Notes: a model not told the origin generated them from the letters alone. Counted from the first letter of the stretch, positions 1-10,774 are shown. The stretch: 64,000 bases of DNA from Amblyomma americanum (GCF_052857255.1 NC_135497.1:197399986-197463985), one strand, 5' to 3'. Numbers and translations: made by a program.

Positions 1-75
1 CGCGGTCGGGTTCGAACCCGGGAACTACGGATCAGTAGTTGAGCGCCCTAACCACTGAGCCACCGCGGCGGGGCC
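1..75 (-). mobile_element. tRNA-derived SINE, head only (window edge)
   Basis: The tRNA-like head of the commonest SINE in the window, read on the minus strand and cut by the window edge. It keeps an A-box-like TGGCTCAGTGG and the B-box GGTTCGAACCC, the internal RNA polymerase III promoter elements. The same head at the same orientation starts the second copy of this block at 17,101. Confidence 0.75.
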
Positions 76-613
76 GATAAAGACAACGGTTGCGTATTCG
101 TGTTGTCGTAAACAAAAAAAAACGGCAGGCTAAAATGTAACGCAAACAGCGTACCTCCTTTAAAATCAGGCATACAGCATATAGCTCAAGAACATCTGAC
201 TTGTCTTTGGTTTCACTATTTGTAGAGCCACGTGTGTGAATATTCAAGTGACGTCGCAATGGGTAATTGGGTGTCGTTGGACCGCTTCGCTGTCCCACCA
301 CCTTCACAGCGCGGGTAGGAACCACAATTTTTAAAGCCTTGCATTACTTCGCAAGGCAGCGAGCCATTTCGTCTCGTCGCGTCGTATGCCGCGTAGGCAG
401 CCGTATGCCGTGTGCCGTGGCCAACGAACGACCTTGAGCCTCCGTTGCCTAGCAACACCGCATCCGCGCTCCAACAAATGGCGCCGCCGACGACGCCGCT
501 GCCGTCGCTCCACCAGATGTGCTCCGCTGGGGTAGAGGGAGAGGAGGCGTCGCCTCGCGGGGGTATATATATATACATATATGCGCGGTTAGCCTCACTG
601 TATTGTAGTCGTT

Positions 614-745
614 ATGGAGAGCGCGAAAGAGACGCAACAACGACAGAACTAAGCGAGGAAGAGACAACGCGCTCTAGAGACGCTAGAAGAACGCGCCGCA
701 CGACTCGAGAAGCGTCGTAACGAAGATGCGGCTAGAAGTCGTGTC
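614..745 (+). pseudogene. STPR-like repeat fragment, copy 1
   Basis: From an ATG at 614 the frame reads a short Arg/Glu-rich stretch with an in-frame stop after 12 codons, then continues into an [18 protein letters not shown] segment that looks like the STPR peptide repeat found in DNA-binding and transposon-associated proteins. This copy is cut at the end of block A near 745; copy 2 runs further. Family assignment is by pattern only. Confidence 0.35.
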
Positions 746-2083
<1,338 letters not shown>

Positions 2084-2136
2084 AGATCGGCCGCACGGGT
2101 TTTTTCTTAGCGTTTTTTTTATTGATTGATTGATTG

Positions 2137-2285
2137 GTTTTTCCTTCCCTTACGGCGCGATCCGGGTGTCCAGCGAGAAATGTGAGACAGGCGTCATTTC
2201 CTTTCTTTAAAAGCAATTGTTCATTTCATTTTCCTTCCCTTACGGCCCGGTTCGGGTGTCCACCGAGATAGGTGAGACAGGCGTG
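2137..2285 (+). mobile_element. Two tandem SINE 3'-region fragments
   Basis: Two successive copies of the SINE 3' region (TTCCCTTACGGC..GGGTGTCC..GAGACAGGCGT), each followed by TCATTTC-like sequence. No tRNA head is present. Equivalent fragments in inverse orientation occur at 6,003-6,170, 15,143-15,300 and 18,222-18,420. Confidence 0.65.
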
Positions 2286-3146
2286 CTCATTCACACTTGA
2301 GAGTCGCAGAGGTCGCGCGATCAGCAGTCGCCTGCGACTACACCGCAGTTCGGCAACACCGATGTTCACACTTCCAAGGGCGACCTGCGGGTCGCCTTCT
2401 CGTTCAATTCTCGTTTGAAATGAGAAGTCTTTTTTAACTACCTGGTCAGGCGACGCATCAGTGGTACCCTGGTCCCTCTTGTCTGGAGCGCTTTCGCGCG
2501 GTCTCGCCACGTATAGCAAACGAGAACATTTGATATCTGTCGAACTAAATGCCCGCTCGTATTGCAGAACTGGAATACGCCTTTCCCGGAAGTCTAAGCC
2601 GTGCTATGCTCGGAGACAACGTTCTCTGGCGCTGGTGTAGAGCGGGCATCAAGACACCCTGTTTACGATCACGAGACGCTGGCTCTCAAGAACGTGCTGC
2701 TCGCACGCGCGGATACGCCAGCAACCGGTATCGAGAAGCCGGAGGCTCACGCCCGCAGCTTCTAATGCAGTGCTACAGACCGTTGTCCCCACGTGCACTA
2801 AAACACAGTCTCGACCCACACAATATACCCGACCGGAGACGCTGGGTACTACATAGGCCCGTACCACGCTGTGGAAAGAACCAGTCTAGGGACGCTGCGC
2901 GCACCGAGCGATAAAACGCTACCAGAGATGCACAACTCTACATACGATGCTAAAATTTGGGGCGCCTTATGGTTATTGAATGCCGCCCAGCGCAGTCTTT
3001 CCGAAGGGTATTCTTTAGAGTTACGATAAAGGTCTCCTATTCTTTACTTTGCATCTACTTTCAAATGGAGTGGCAGTTGATGCAAGTTAGGGTGTAGTAT
3101 ATCGCTACGCAATGAGACAACTACTGAAGCAAGAAGAAAAAATGGT

Positions 3147-3152
3147 TTTATT
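3147..3152 (-). terminator. Poly(A) signal of eIF4E copy 1
   Basis: AATAAA on the minus strand about 90 nt beyond the eIF4E stop codon. The matching signal in copy 2 is at 8,404-8,409. In copy 3 the same sequence has been moved about 960 bp away from the coding region by a LINE insertion. Confidence 0.6.
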
Positions 3153-3241
3153 TTTTAAACTTTCTGAAACAACACAGTGCTTGGATATGTTTGCTAACAC
3201 AACGATCACCTTCACAGCAAAGCGCCGTGTTCTAGAAGCTC

Positions 3242-3877
3242 TCAAACTACGTATCTGGCCGTCTTTGAGGAGCCGTTCTTGGCCTGCGTGTCACCATGGG
3301 CTTGGTATAGAATACAGCTCTTTGGATCCATGTATAACCTCTTCTTCAAGATCTCCCCGATCCGGGTGTTGCTGTCCTTACTGCGATAGTCCGCCGTCCA
3401 CACAGAAACCATGTCGCTCTTCTTTCGGATCTGAACCACAGCTCCACACACGTCGGCGCCAAGTTCGCCAAAGCCCTCGCCGATCAAGCACAGCAGAAGT
3501 TCGAGCCAGCAGTTGTCCGTTGCCGCCTCGTTCTTGCGCATCTTGACGAACCAACGACCACCTTGGCTGTTACGGCGATCTTCCCACATGGGCTTGATAC
3601 CGTACTTGAACACGGAGTAGTCACATCCTTCAGCTATTTTGCTGGGAAGCTCCATATGGTTGTACAGAGCCCAGAAGTCTTCGACCGTGTCGAACGAAGA
3701 GATCTGTAGAAGGTTTTCTTCCCAACTGCGGTTCCTGTCGTTCTTATGGTACCAGAGGCTCCACCGATGTTGTAGGGGGTGCTTCCACGGTTCTTCAGGC
3801 GATGTGCCCGTGTTAGCCTGTTTGGATGACTCAGGCTTTTCCAGGTCCCTCTCGGAAGGCTTATTTTCGAGTGACAT
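3242..3877 (-). CDS. eIF4E: Eukaryotic translation initiation factor 4E, intronless copy 1
   Basis: Predicted 211-residue cap-binding protein, close to the usual animal eIF4E length of about 217. Seen in the sequence: variable N-terminus, then the eIF4E core with cap-stacking Trp52 and Trp98, cap-binding Glu99, phosphate-binding Arg151 and Lys152/153, Trp160, and Trp69 of the eIF4G/4E-BP surface. By family knowledge it binds the m7G cap and recruits eIF4G in the cytoplasm. The start is the first ATG that fits the family; an upstream in-frame extension of 38 codons runs into low-complexity 5' leader and is unlikely to be coding. There are no introns, although animal eIF4E genes are normally split, so this is probably a retrocopy or its descendant. 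Upstream TATA and initiator and downstream AATAAA suggest an expressible unit. Compared with copies 2 and 3 it differs at a few residues (Met113; Glu-Leu at 126-127 where the others have Glu-Thr). Confidence 0.9.
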   Translation of the reverse strand: MSLENKPSERDLEKPESSKQANTGTSPEEPWKHPLQHRWSLWYHKNDRNRSWEENLLQISSFDTVEDFWALYNHMELPSKIAEGCDYSVFKYGIKPMWEDRRNSQGGRWFVKMRKNEAATDNCWLELLLCLIGEGFGELGADVCGAVVQIRKKSDMVSVWTADYRSKDSNTRIGEILKKRLYMDPKSCILYQAHGDTQAKNGSSKTARYVV

Positions 3878-3972
3878 CCTGAACAGCGTTTGTGCCTGCC
3901 GAAACACCAAGCACACCAAACACCAACCACCAAACACCAAACACCAAGCTTCCGCAGGGCAGGAATGCGGCA

Positions 3973-4005
3973 GACTGACAGAACGCAGCACCGCCTCTAT
4001 ATATA
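3973..4005 (-). promoter_or_regulatory. TATA box and initiator of eIF4E copy 1
   Basis: On the minus strand TATATATA at 4,005-3,998 is followed by the arthropod-type initiator TCAGTC at 3,978-3,973. Taking its A (3,976) as +1, the TATA box begins at about -29, the expected spacing. The leader would be about 98 nt and is rich in TTGGTGTT repeats. All three eIF4E copies keep this arrangement. Confidence 0.6.
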
Positions 4006-4201
4006 GCCTTTCGTCAGGCTATCCCAGCAAGCATTGCAACCACGCGGTTCAGCGTGGGAAAGAAACGCGTTCCACGGCAGGCGTCCATACAAACGAGCAG
4101 GGTATAGCGTCCCAACGCTCGGACACGGAGGCGCCTCCAATGCAAGCAATGCACTTTCCTCTGCATCAGTGTTCCTGACACATGTAAGGTGCCAAACGCG
4201 T

Positions 4202-4857
4202 TGGTTGTGAAACTTTATTTCCAGCGGATATAGAGGAGCGACACGAAGTCGCCCCCCTCTTAAACGGCGGCCGCTATCCCTTGGGCAGCGGCGGCGTCTT
4301 CAGCCAGCTGGAGGAGCTTGATCTGTATCCCCGGGGCGGGGCTGAGCAATAGAGCCTCCCAATGAGCCGAGTCGGTAATGAAGTGACTCGCGGGTAGGGA
4401 CTGCGGGCAGTTCCAGATCATATGATTTAGATCGGCTTTTGCATCACAATTTTTGCATTTGTTTGAGTAGAGCCCTTCCGAATAGAAGCTACACAATTGG
4501 GGATTTGGATAGGTGTTAGTTTGAAGTTTACGCCAGGCTTTGGCCTGTTGCTTGGAGAGCGTTTTATCTGCTGGGGGGAATCTGAGTCTTGCAAGCCTGT
4601 AGTGCTGCAGGATTTCTCTGTAAGAAAACAACCTGTCCTTGCCAGAGTATAGGGTGGGTGGGCTGCTCGATCCAGCTCGGCGGGACAGATCTCGAGCTAG
4701 GTTATGAGCCACCTCATTACCAGCAAGGGAAGCATGAGCAGGCGTCCAGATTAGGCGAATGCGCCGCGTGGGCTGATACTTTAGCAGAATCCGTGCTGCT
4801 TGTGGGGAGATTCTTCCAAACGTGTAGTTACGTATGGAAGAATCTCCCCACAAGCAG
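4202..4857 (-). mobile_element. I-type LINE 3' fragment (RNase H and C-terminus)
   Basis: A 5'-truncated non-LTR retrotransposon inserted in unit B copy 1 only; copies 2 and 3 read straight across the site. The coding part (stop at 4,260) shows the end of the RNase H domain with WTPAHASLAGNEVAHNLAR, then a C-terminal Cys/His region CKNC..HMIWNC typical of I-like elements. The 3' end has AATAAAGTTT. The 5' junction carries a 22-bp inverted repeat (4,796-4,817 and 4,836-4,857). It cannot be autonomous. Confidence 0.85.
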
Positions 4858-4901
4858 TTATCTAAAAGCGCAGTAAAGTGGTTAGTTTCAACAAAATGAG
4901 A

Positions 4902-5116
4902 ACTTGAAAGGAAATGGCTCAGTATCTGTCTCACATATCGGCTGACACCTGCGCCGCGCCGTAAGGGAAGGGCTAAGAGAAGAAAGGAAGAAAGAGGTGC
5001 CGTAGTGGAGGGCTCCGGAATAATTTCGACCGCCTGGGGATATTTAGCGTGCACTGACAGCGCACAGCACACGGGCGCCTTAGCGTTTAGCCTCCATCGA
5101 AACGCGGCCGCCCCGG
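4902..5116 (-). mobile_element. SINE, head missing
   Basis: SINE body on the minus strand, recognised by GGAAATGGC..CAGTATCTGTCTCA, the CCGTAAGGGAAGG block and GTAGTGGAGGGCTCCGGAATAA. The tRNA-like head is absent. The same insertion sits in unit copy 3 at 14,041-14,258, so it predates the duplication. Confidence 0.7.
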
Positions 5117-5127
5117 AAAGTTGATTT

Positions 5128-5400
5128 TTAGGAAATAGTAACTGTCTCACACCTCGGTGGACACCTCATACCGCGCTTTGATGGAAGGGGTGAAATAAAA
5201 AGAGAAAGAACATAGAGAGAAACAGTAATAGTAGTGGAGGACTCCGGAATAATTTCGACCACCTGTGGATTTCCGCAACCCACTTACATTGCACAGCCCA
5301 CGGGCGCCTGTTGAGTTCCGCCTCCACCGAACCGCTGCCGCCGCGGCCAGGATTGAACCCGGGTCCTGCGATCTCATTAGCTAAGCATCTTGATTACAAC
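5128..5400 (-). mobile_element. SINE with tRNA-like head
   Basis: Diverged member of the same SINE group, with body blocks and a head containing the B-box-like GGGTTCAATCC (minus strand) near 5,355. Shared with copy 3 at 14,266-14,538. Confidence 0.65.
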
Positions 5401-6002
5401 TACACGCATATACGTGAAGGGGTATCTGAGTTTCACACATCCACGGGATTCTGAGCGGCGCACGCGGTGATTGCGACGCGCGTCTGTTCTTTCCGATTTT
5501 TCCTCTCTCCTATATATTCTCTCTGCATGCGGCAGTAGGTGTGGCCAATTTTGTTTTTACAGCGAAACTGTATGCCTCTACCGTCCAAGGAAATTTTCTT
5601 GTCGTCGTCAGCAAAAAACGGCAGGCTGAAGAAAAACCACAAAACAAGCATCAAAACCACATGATGAATGATAAGGCGCGTGTGAACAATGGAAACACCG
5701 TCCGGCCCGTTCCAGTAAATTAACATTAGGTTTGCACCTGCTCCGAAAGGGGTTGACTTGATTCGAAGCCCTCGTGTGAAGTGCAAACCGTATAATATAT
5801 GATAACAGCGGCGGCCTAACTGGCTAAAGATAATAAAAAGTGGGAGAAAAAGATTAAAAGAAATTTGAGGACGCTTAATTTCGTCTTTAAGAGCGGTGCG
5901 CGAAAGCGTGTTGCAGCGTTTCCAATGAGTCCACGGAACGGAACGCTATCGTCCGTTCGGCGCGACGCCTTGTCCATTGGACAATTTAAGCAAACGAAAC
6001 AT
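5401..6002. repeat. Duplicated sequence, no gene identified
   Basis: Shared almost base for base with 14,539-15,142. The part 5,870-5,995 is also found inverted at about 18,925-19,035, so it is a dispersed repeat. Short open frames show no known motif. Confidence 0.6.
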
Positions 6003-6170
6003 ATATTGGTGGACACCCAAACCGCGCCCTAAGGCAAGGAAAACGAAATGAAAATTGGTTATCAGAAAAGGAAATGACGCCTGTCTCGCATATCTCGGTG
6101 GACACCCAGACCGGGCCGTAAGGGAAGGAATATTTCCGAAGCGCGGTACCAACAACTACGCGTTCCGGTA
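6003..6170 (-). mobile_element. Tandem SINE 3'-region fragments
   Basis: Two successive fragments with GGTGGACACCCA..CCG..CCCTAAGG/CGTAAGGG, without a tRNA head. Shared with copy 3 at 15,143-15,300. Confidence 0.6.
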
Positions 6171-6311
6171 AACATTGCGTTTGCAGCTGCTTCGAAAGGG
6201 GTTGACGTCGTTCGAAGCTCTCGAGTGGAGTGGAAACCGCATAATGTATGCGAACGGCGCCTGCAAAAAATGTAAATCACGTTCCTTTTCCCGTGTGTGT
6301 TTCACGGTAAA

Positions 6312-6370
6312 GACAATAATAGTAATAATTGGTTTTGGGGAAAAGGAAAATCGCGCAGTATCCGTCTCAT
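6312..6370 (-). mobile_element. SINE tail fragment at LINE junction
   Basis: Contains the SINE terminal block AATTGGTTTTGGGG and CAGTATCCGTCTCATGGA, joined directly to the truncated 5' end of the RTE-like LINE. The same junction exists in copy 3 (15,450-15,511). Confidence 0.55.
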
Positions 6371-7117
6371 GGAGGGGACATCGTGCTAGAAAAACTAGCC
6401 ACCCTGTATACGCAATGCCTTATGACCTCGACTGTACCAGAAGCTTGGAAGAATGCAAACATTATCTTAATTCATAAGAATGCAGACGCCAGGGACTTGA
6501 AAAATTACAGGCCGATCAGCTTACTAACCGTTGCCTACAAAGTATTTACTAAGGTAATCGCTAATAGAGTCAGGGCAACGATAGACTTTAATCAACCAAA
6601 TGATCAGGCAGGCTTTCGTAAAGGGTATTCCACAATAGATCATATTCACACTATCAATCAGGTGATAGAGAAATGCGCAGAATATAACCAACCTCTATAT
6701 ATAGCTTTCATTGATTACGACAAAGCATTCGACTCAGTGGAAACCTCAGCAGTCATACAGGCATTGCGTAATCAGGGGGTAGAAGAGCCTTATGTCAAAA
6801 TACTGGAAGATATATATAGCAACTGCACAGCTACTATAGTCCTCCATAAAGTCAGCAATAAAATTCCAATAAGGAAGGGCGTCAGGCAAGGAGACACGAT
6901 CTCGCCAATGCTGTTCACCGCATGTTTGCAGGAGGTATTTCGAGGCCTGAATTGGGAACAGTTGGGAATAAGAATAAATAGAGAATACCTAAATAATCTG
7001 CGATTTGCTGATGACATTCCCTTGCTGAGTCACTCAGGAGGTGAACTGCAAATCATGATCAACGAGTTAGACAGGCAGAGCAGATCGATGGGTCTAAAAA
7101 TTAACATGCAGAAAACA
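6371..7117 (+). mobile_element. RTE/BovB-like LINE reverse transcriptase fragment, copy 1
   Basis: Open reverse transcriptase segment of about 250 codons. Visible motifs: NYRPISLL, QAGFRKGYSTIDHI, motif A FIDYDKAFDSV, RQGDTISPMLF and the catalytic FADDI. The sequence style is that of the RTE/BovB clade. Both ends are lost: the 5' end joins SINE sequence and the 3' end stops at 7,117, where copy 3 continues into the thumb and C-terminal region. It is a dead fragment, but its frame is intact where copy 3 has a frameshift. Confidence 0.85.
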
Positions 7118-7570
7118 ACTTGTGGCCGCCCGTCGACATCGCCGATATTCACGAATTTCTAGTTCTGAGAACTAGTTTTGTTACTCGGCAGCAGCTTAAG
7201 GCCAGAAAAGCTTTGGAAGGGCACAACTTCCTCACAAGTGGATGGGTACGCGAGCCATGCATGAAAACGGTCGTAGCCGACACAGTGATACTCAAAACAC
7301 AGGTAAGGACATAAAACCTTTTTTTTCGTGAAGTACTAATTCCTTTCGTCCCCGTTGTCGTTTGCGCCCAGGTGAACCACTCGCAAAGTTTGAATAAGCC
7401 ACCCGTGGACGTGTGGGTCCTCGCAGAAAGCGACGGTCACATTGTGTCGGTTCACTGTATGTACCTGCATGGCCGGCAACGGAGAGGCCTGCTCGCATGT
7501 TGCTGCCCTGCTATTTTATGTATGCACGGCCGACCTAGAAAATAAATGTACGCGTGTAACCAAGAGTGAT
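7118..7570 (+). pseudogene. SWIM zinc-finger gene fragment
   Basis: Coding-like segment with a splice donor at 7,303 (CAG|GTAAGG) and acceptor ending at 7,371. The first exon piece ends ..VILKTQ; the second reads VNHSQSLNKPPVDVWVLAES and then a SWIM motif C-x-C..C-x-H as CTCMAGNGEACSH near 7,460-7,495. The SWIM part is in another frame because of what looks like a 4-bp duplication (TGTATGTA near 7,456-7,463). SWIM domains bind zinc and occur in proteins linked to DNA binding and recombination. The piece begins at the break of unit B, so the 5' part is missing. Probably a pseudogene. Confidence 0.6.
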
Positions 7571-7731
7571 CACTTTCGGCAGCAGTTCCTAACTTTCAAA
7601 TACATTCGAGGCGCATGTTTAGGAAAAACTACGAAGAGACGCGTCGCGAGGTGCCTGTTTTGCAAAGCGTAAAGCGCAGGTGCAGAAGTAAAAAACAAAC
7701 GCGCAGTAAGCCAAGAAATCGTTGTACGCAC

Positions 7732-7969
7732 CTGAAACGAAGTCGAGTGCACAGACTTTATACTTGTCTGGACTGGCGTCAGTCTCACTCCTGTTAATAC
7801 GTGCCAGCCACTCGCGTCGGCGTCGATATGAAAGCTGCTTTGCTTTCTCGCACTCGTGCAGGCGTATTTTTGGAATCTTGAAGAACCGGCAGTCGGCCTG
7901 TCCTGTCTTCAGTTTCTGCGCTTTGCTTTGGGTTCTGCTGGTGCAGCCCACAACAGCACAGTACACCAT
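7732..7969 (-). pseudogene. THAP-domain zinc finger, first exon fragment
   Basis: From ATG at 7,969 the frame encodes a THAP (C2CH) DNA-binding domain: CAVVGC (C-x4-C), FFKIPK, the RRREWLARIN tryptophan segment, then VCALDF followed by FVS at a splice donor (CAG|GTGCGT at 7,732/7,731). The last zinc ligand, normally His in the C-x2-H pair, is Asp here, so zinc binding is probably impaired. No second exon was found in the adjacent sequence. THAP domains occur in transcription factors and P-element-type transposases. The piece lies antisense to the SWIM fragment. Confidence 0.65.
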
Positions 7970-8403
7970 AACGCCAGCATTATTGCACGCACCTACTACG
8001 CGAGCGTAAAAACCAACGTGCGCTTCCTGCGTCGGCTGCTACCAAGGACGACAAAATGGCGGACTACCCAGAATGCATAGCGCCGCCGGCTTTCGTGTAA
8101 ACTACTAGATAGGCCTGTACCACGCTGTGGAAAGAACCGGTCTAGGGACGCTGCGCGCACCGAGCGATAGAACGCTACCAGAGATGCACAACTCTACATA
8201 TGATGCTAAAAATTTGGGGCGCCTTATGGTTATTGAATACCGCCCAGCGCAGTCTTTCCGAAGGGTATTCTTTAGAGTTACGATAAAGGTCTCCTATTCT
8301 TTACTTTGCATCTACTTTCAAATGGAGTGGCAGTTGATGCAAGTTAGGGTGTAGTATATCGCTACGCAATGAGACAACTACTGAAGCAAGAAGAAAAAAT
8401 GGT

Positions 8404-8409
8404 TTTATT
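8404..8409 (-). terminator. Poly(A) signal of eIF4E copy 2
   Basis: AATAAA on the minus strand at the same relative position as in copy 1. Confidence 0.6.
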
Positions 8410-8498
8410 TTTTAAACTTTCTGAAACAACACAGTGCTTGGATATGTTTGCTAACACAACGATCACCTTCACAGCAAAGCGCCGTGTTCTAGAAGCTC

Positions 8499-9134
8499 TC
8501 AAACTACGTATCTGGCCGTCTTTGAGGAGCCGTTCTTGGCCTGCGTGTCACCATGGGCTTGGTATAGAATACAGCTCTTTGGATCCATGTATAACCTCTT
8601 CTTCAAGATCTCCCCGATCCGGGTGTTGCTGTCCTTACTGCGATAGTCCGCCGTCCACACAGAAACCATGTCGCTCTTCTTTCGGATCTGAACCACAGCT
8701 CCACACACGTCGGCGCCAAGTTCACCAAAGCCCTCGCCGATCAAGCACAGCAGAGTTTCGAGCCAGCAGTTGTCCGTTGCCGCCTCGTTCTTGCGCAGCT
8801 TGACGAACCAACGACCACCTTGGCTGTTACGGCGATCTTCCCACATGGGCTTGATACCGTTCTTGAACACGGAGTAGTCACATCCTTCAGCTATTTTGCT
8901 GGGAAGCTCCATGTGGTTGTACAGAGCCCAGAAGTCTTCGACCGTGTCGAACGAAGAGATCTGTAGAAGGTTTTCTTCCCAACTGCGGTTCCTGTCGTTC
9001 TTATGGTACCAGAGGCTCCACCGATGTTGTAGGGGGTGCTTCCACGGTTCTTCAGGCGATGTGCCCGTGTTAGCCTGTTTGGATGACTCAGGCTTTTCCA
9101 GGTCCCTCTCGGAAGGCTTATTTTCGAGTGACAT
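8499..9134 (-). CDS. eIF4E: Eukaryotic translation initiation factor 4E, intronless copy 2
   Basis: 211-residue copy, uninterrupted and without introns. Same start rule as copy 1: ATG at 9,134 giving MSLENK. All cap-binding positions (Trp52, Trp98-Glu99, Arg151, Trp160) and the partner-binding Trp69 are kept. It differs from copy 1 at a few places (for example Asn for Tyr at position 92, Leu for Met at 113), and these do not touch the cap site. With its own TATA, initiator and AATAAA, it is the least disturbed of the three units because neither LINE insertion is present. The role would be cap recognition in translation or a specialised variant of it; expression is not shown by sequence alone. 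Confidence 0.9.
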   Translation of the reverse strand: MSLENKPSERDLEKPESSKQANTGTSPEEPWKHPLQHRWSLWYHKNDRNRSWEENLLQISSFDTVEDFWALYNHMELPSKIAEGCDYSVFKNGIKPMWEDRRNSQGGRWFVKLRKNEAATDNCWLETLLCLIGEGFGELGADVCGAVVQIRKKSDMVSVWTADYRSKDSNTRIGEILKKRLYMDPKSCILYQAHGDTQAKNGSSKTARYVV

Positions 9135-9229
9135 CCTGAACAGCGTTTGTGCCTGCCGAAACACCAAGCACACCAAACACCAACCACCAGACACTAAACA
9201 CCAAGCTTCCGCAGGGCAGGAATGCGGCA

Positions 9230-9262
9230 GACTGACAGAACACAGCACCGCCTCTATATATA
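9230..9262 (-). promoter_or_regulatory. TATA box and initiator of eIF4E copy 2
   Basis: TATATATA (9,262-9,255) and TCAGTC (9,235-9,230) on the minus strand with the same 29-bp spacing as in copies 1 and 3. Confidence 0.6.
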
Positions 9263-9499
9263 GCCTTTCGTCAGGCTATCCCAGCAAGCATTGCAACCAC
9301 GCGGTTCAGCTTGGGAAAGAAACGCGTTCCACGGCAGGCGTCCATACAAACGAGCAGGGTATAGCGTCCCAACGCTCGGACACGGAGGCGCCTCCAATGC
9401 AAGCAATGCACTTTCCTCTGCGTCAGTGTTCCTGACACATGTAAGGTGCCAAACGCGTTATCTAAAAGCGCAGTAAAGTGTTTAGTTTCAACAAAATGA

Positions 9500-9705
9500 G
9501 AACTTGAGGAAAGGAAATGGCGCAGTATCTGTCTCACATATCGGCTGACACCTGCGCCGCACCGTAAGGGAAGGGATACAGGAGGGAGTGAGAGGAAAAA
9601 GGAAGAAAGAGGTGCCGTAGTGGAGGGCTCCGGAATAACTTCGACCCCCTGGAGATCTTTAACGTGCTTGACATCGCACAGTAGATGGGCGCCTTAGCGT
9701 ATCGA
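9500..9705 (-). mobile_element. SINE, minus-oriented half of an inverted pair
   Basis: SINE body blocks in minus orientation up to GGGCGCCTTAGCG, with no tRNA head. It meets a plus-oriented SINE body at about 9,706, forming a head-to-head foldback. Confidence 0.65.
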
Positions 9706-9885
9706 ACCCTACCTTGCCGGTCGCATTTCGATGGAGGCAAAAGGCTAGGACGCCCATCTGCTGTGCGATGTCAATGCACGTTAACGATCCCCATGGGGTC
9801 GAAGTTATTCCGGAGCCCTCCACTACGGCACCTCTTTCTTCCTTTCTCCTCTCACTCCCTCCTTTATCCGTACCCTACGCTTGCG
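9706..9885 (+). mobile_element. SINE, plus-oriented half of an inverted pair
   Basis: Plus-oriented body: TTTCGATGGAGGC, GCTGTGCGATGTCA, ATTCCGGAGCCCTCCACTACGG and the pyrimidine-rich TTCTTCC block. Inverse complement of much of 9,500-9,705. Confidence 0.65.
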
Positions 9886-10774
9886 CAGTGTGCATGAGAC
9901 GCCGACTTTAACGGCGTCTTGAAAGCGACAAAGAACGATGACCTATTTCCCGCTAAAACCGAGCGCCTGCAACTGCTGCATGCTAAAGCTGCATGTCCTG
10001 GAATGCGTCATGGCGAACTCCAATCGATGAATCAGAGCAGGCTGTCTTGTACCGTGGAACCGAAGTTCGTGTTTCTATGGGCGACTTGGATTTCAATCCA
10101 CAGTTCTGATTGGACCGCGACGGTTATACCGCTCCTTCGCGGAATCGCAGAGTAGCTGCGGATGGCCGATTGGAATTCACCATTAGTAACACGCGTCGTT
10201 AACGCTAGATTACAGACATTTCTTTGGGTGCCCACTTAAGCCTCTGCTGCCCTCACTGAGATTAACAACTGCCTCAGTTTATTGTCAAACAAGAGAAAGG
10301 ATTGCTGGAAATACTTATTACGAACTCTTAACTGTCTTTGTTTAATTTTATCGGGCTAAATGCCATTTCATTTTGACTGGGGCACTTTACAGTGCGAGTC
10401 AGCGTCCCGCATCCCACACAGCCAGCTAGGCGCTCGGCGCAAGTAACATGGTTGTACTGAACGCCTGTACTGTACTGAGCTCCTGAACGCCAAGATGCCA
10501 GCTAAGCGTCCAATTACTATCACATTTTGTGGAACGAACTTAACCCGCATGTCTGTTAGATAACCGTGCTATTTTCGGAGCCTTCTGGAGGGAGAGTATT
10601 AGGCTTTGTCGCCACCCTCGACGTCGCTTCGTCTCACGTTGTTATTGCGACGCGCATCTGACCTTCCCACGTTTTCCTTTCACTTTCTGGCCTTCTACTC
10701 TTATCTACTCGCATAAGGACAGTACTCCTGTCGACAGCCCCCGCGCACTTTGCACTTATTTTTTCAAACAACCC
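9886..10774. other. No recognisable gene
   Basis: Short open frames only, without known motifs. The stretch 10,640-10,670 (ATTGCGACGCGC) resembles 5,468-5,483, so at least part of it is repeat-derived. Confidence 0.5.

Larger units (their letters stand above)
1..745. repeat. Direct repeat block A, copy 1
   Basis: Nearly identical to 17,101-17,905 at an offset of about 17.1 kb. The main difference is the TA array: a few repeats near 565-582 here, against about 85 bp in copy 2. Similarity stops near 745, so the duplication boundary lies there. The left limit is outside the window. Confidence 0.85.
2438..7117. repeat. Segmental duplication unit B, copy 1
   Basis: The sequence recurs at 11,262-16,260 and, from about 2,857 to 4,960, at 8,107-9,600. 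It contains a flank of unknown origin (2,438-3,100), an eIF4E gene, SINE copies, about 430 bp of unidentified sequence (5,430-5,860) and an RTE-type reverse transcriptase fragment. Relative to the other copies it has a private LINE insertion at 4,202-4,857. Its right end breaks inside the RTE element at 7,117, where copy 3 continues for another 650 bp. Confidence 0.9.
8107..9600. repeat. Segmental duplication unit B, copy 2 (partial)
   Basis: Matches unit copy 1 from about 2,857 to 4,960. It begins inside the left flank and holds the whole eIF4E unit. It lacks the LINE insertions of copies 1 and 3, so it shows the empty site for both. The right end is obscured by SINE sequence. Confidence 0.85.

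Noticed and set aside
3112..3546. Plus-strand open frame of 144 codons, repeated at 8,369 and 11,937
   Set aside because: It is antisense to the eIF4E C-terminal region and its 3' part, and it is repeated only because the whole unit is duplicated.
3878..3991. 38-codon N-terminal extension of eIF4E
   Set aside because: In-frame in all three copies, but it covers the predicted leader downstream of the initiator, is made of TTGGTGTT-type repeats and has no family counterpart. The ATG at 3,877 fits eIF4E length.
3639..4178. Plus-strand 179-codon frame, repeated at 8,896 and 13,431
   Set aside because: Antisense shadow of the eIF4E N-terminal half and promoter; no independent motif.
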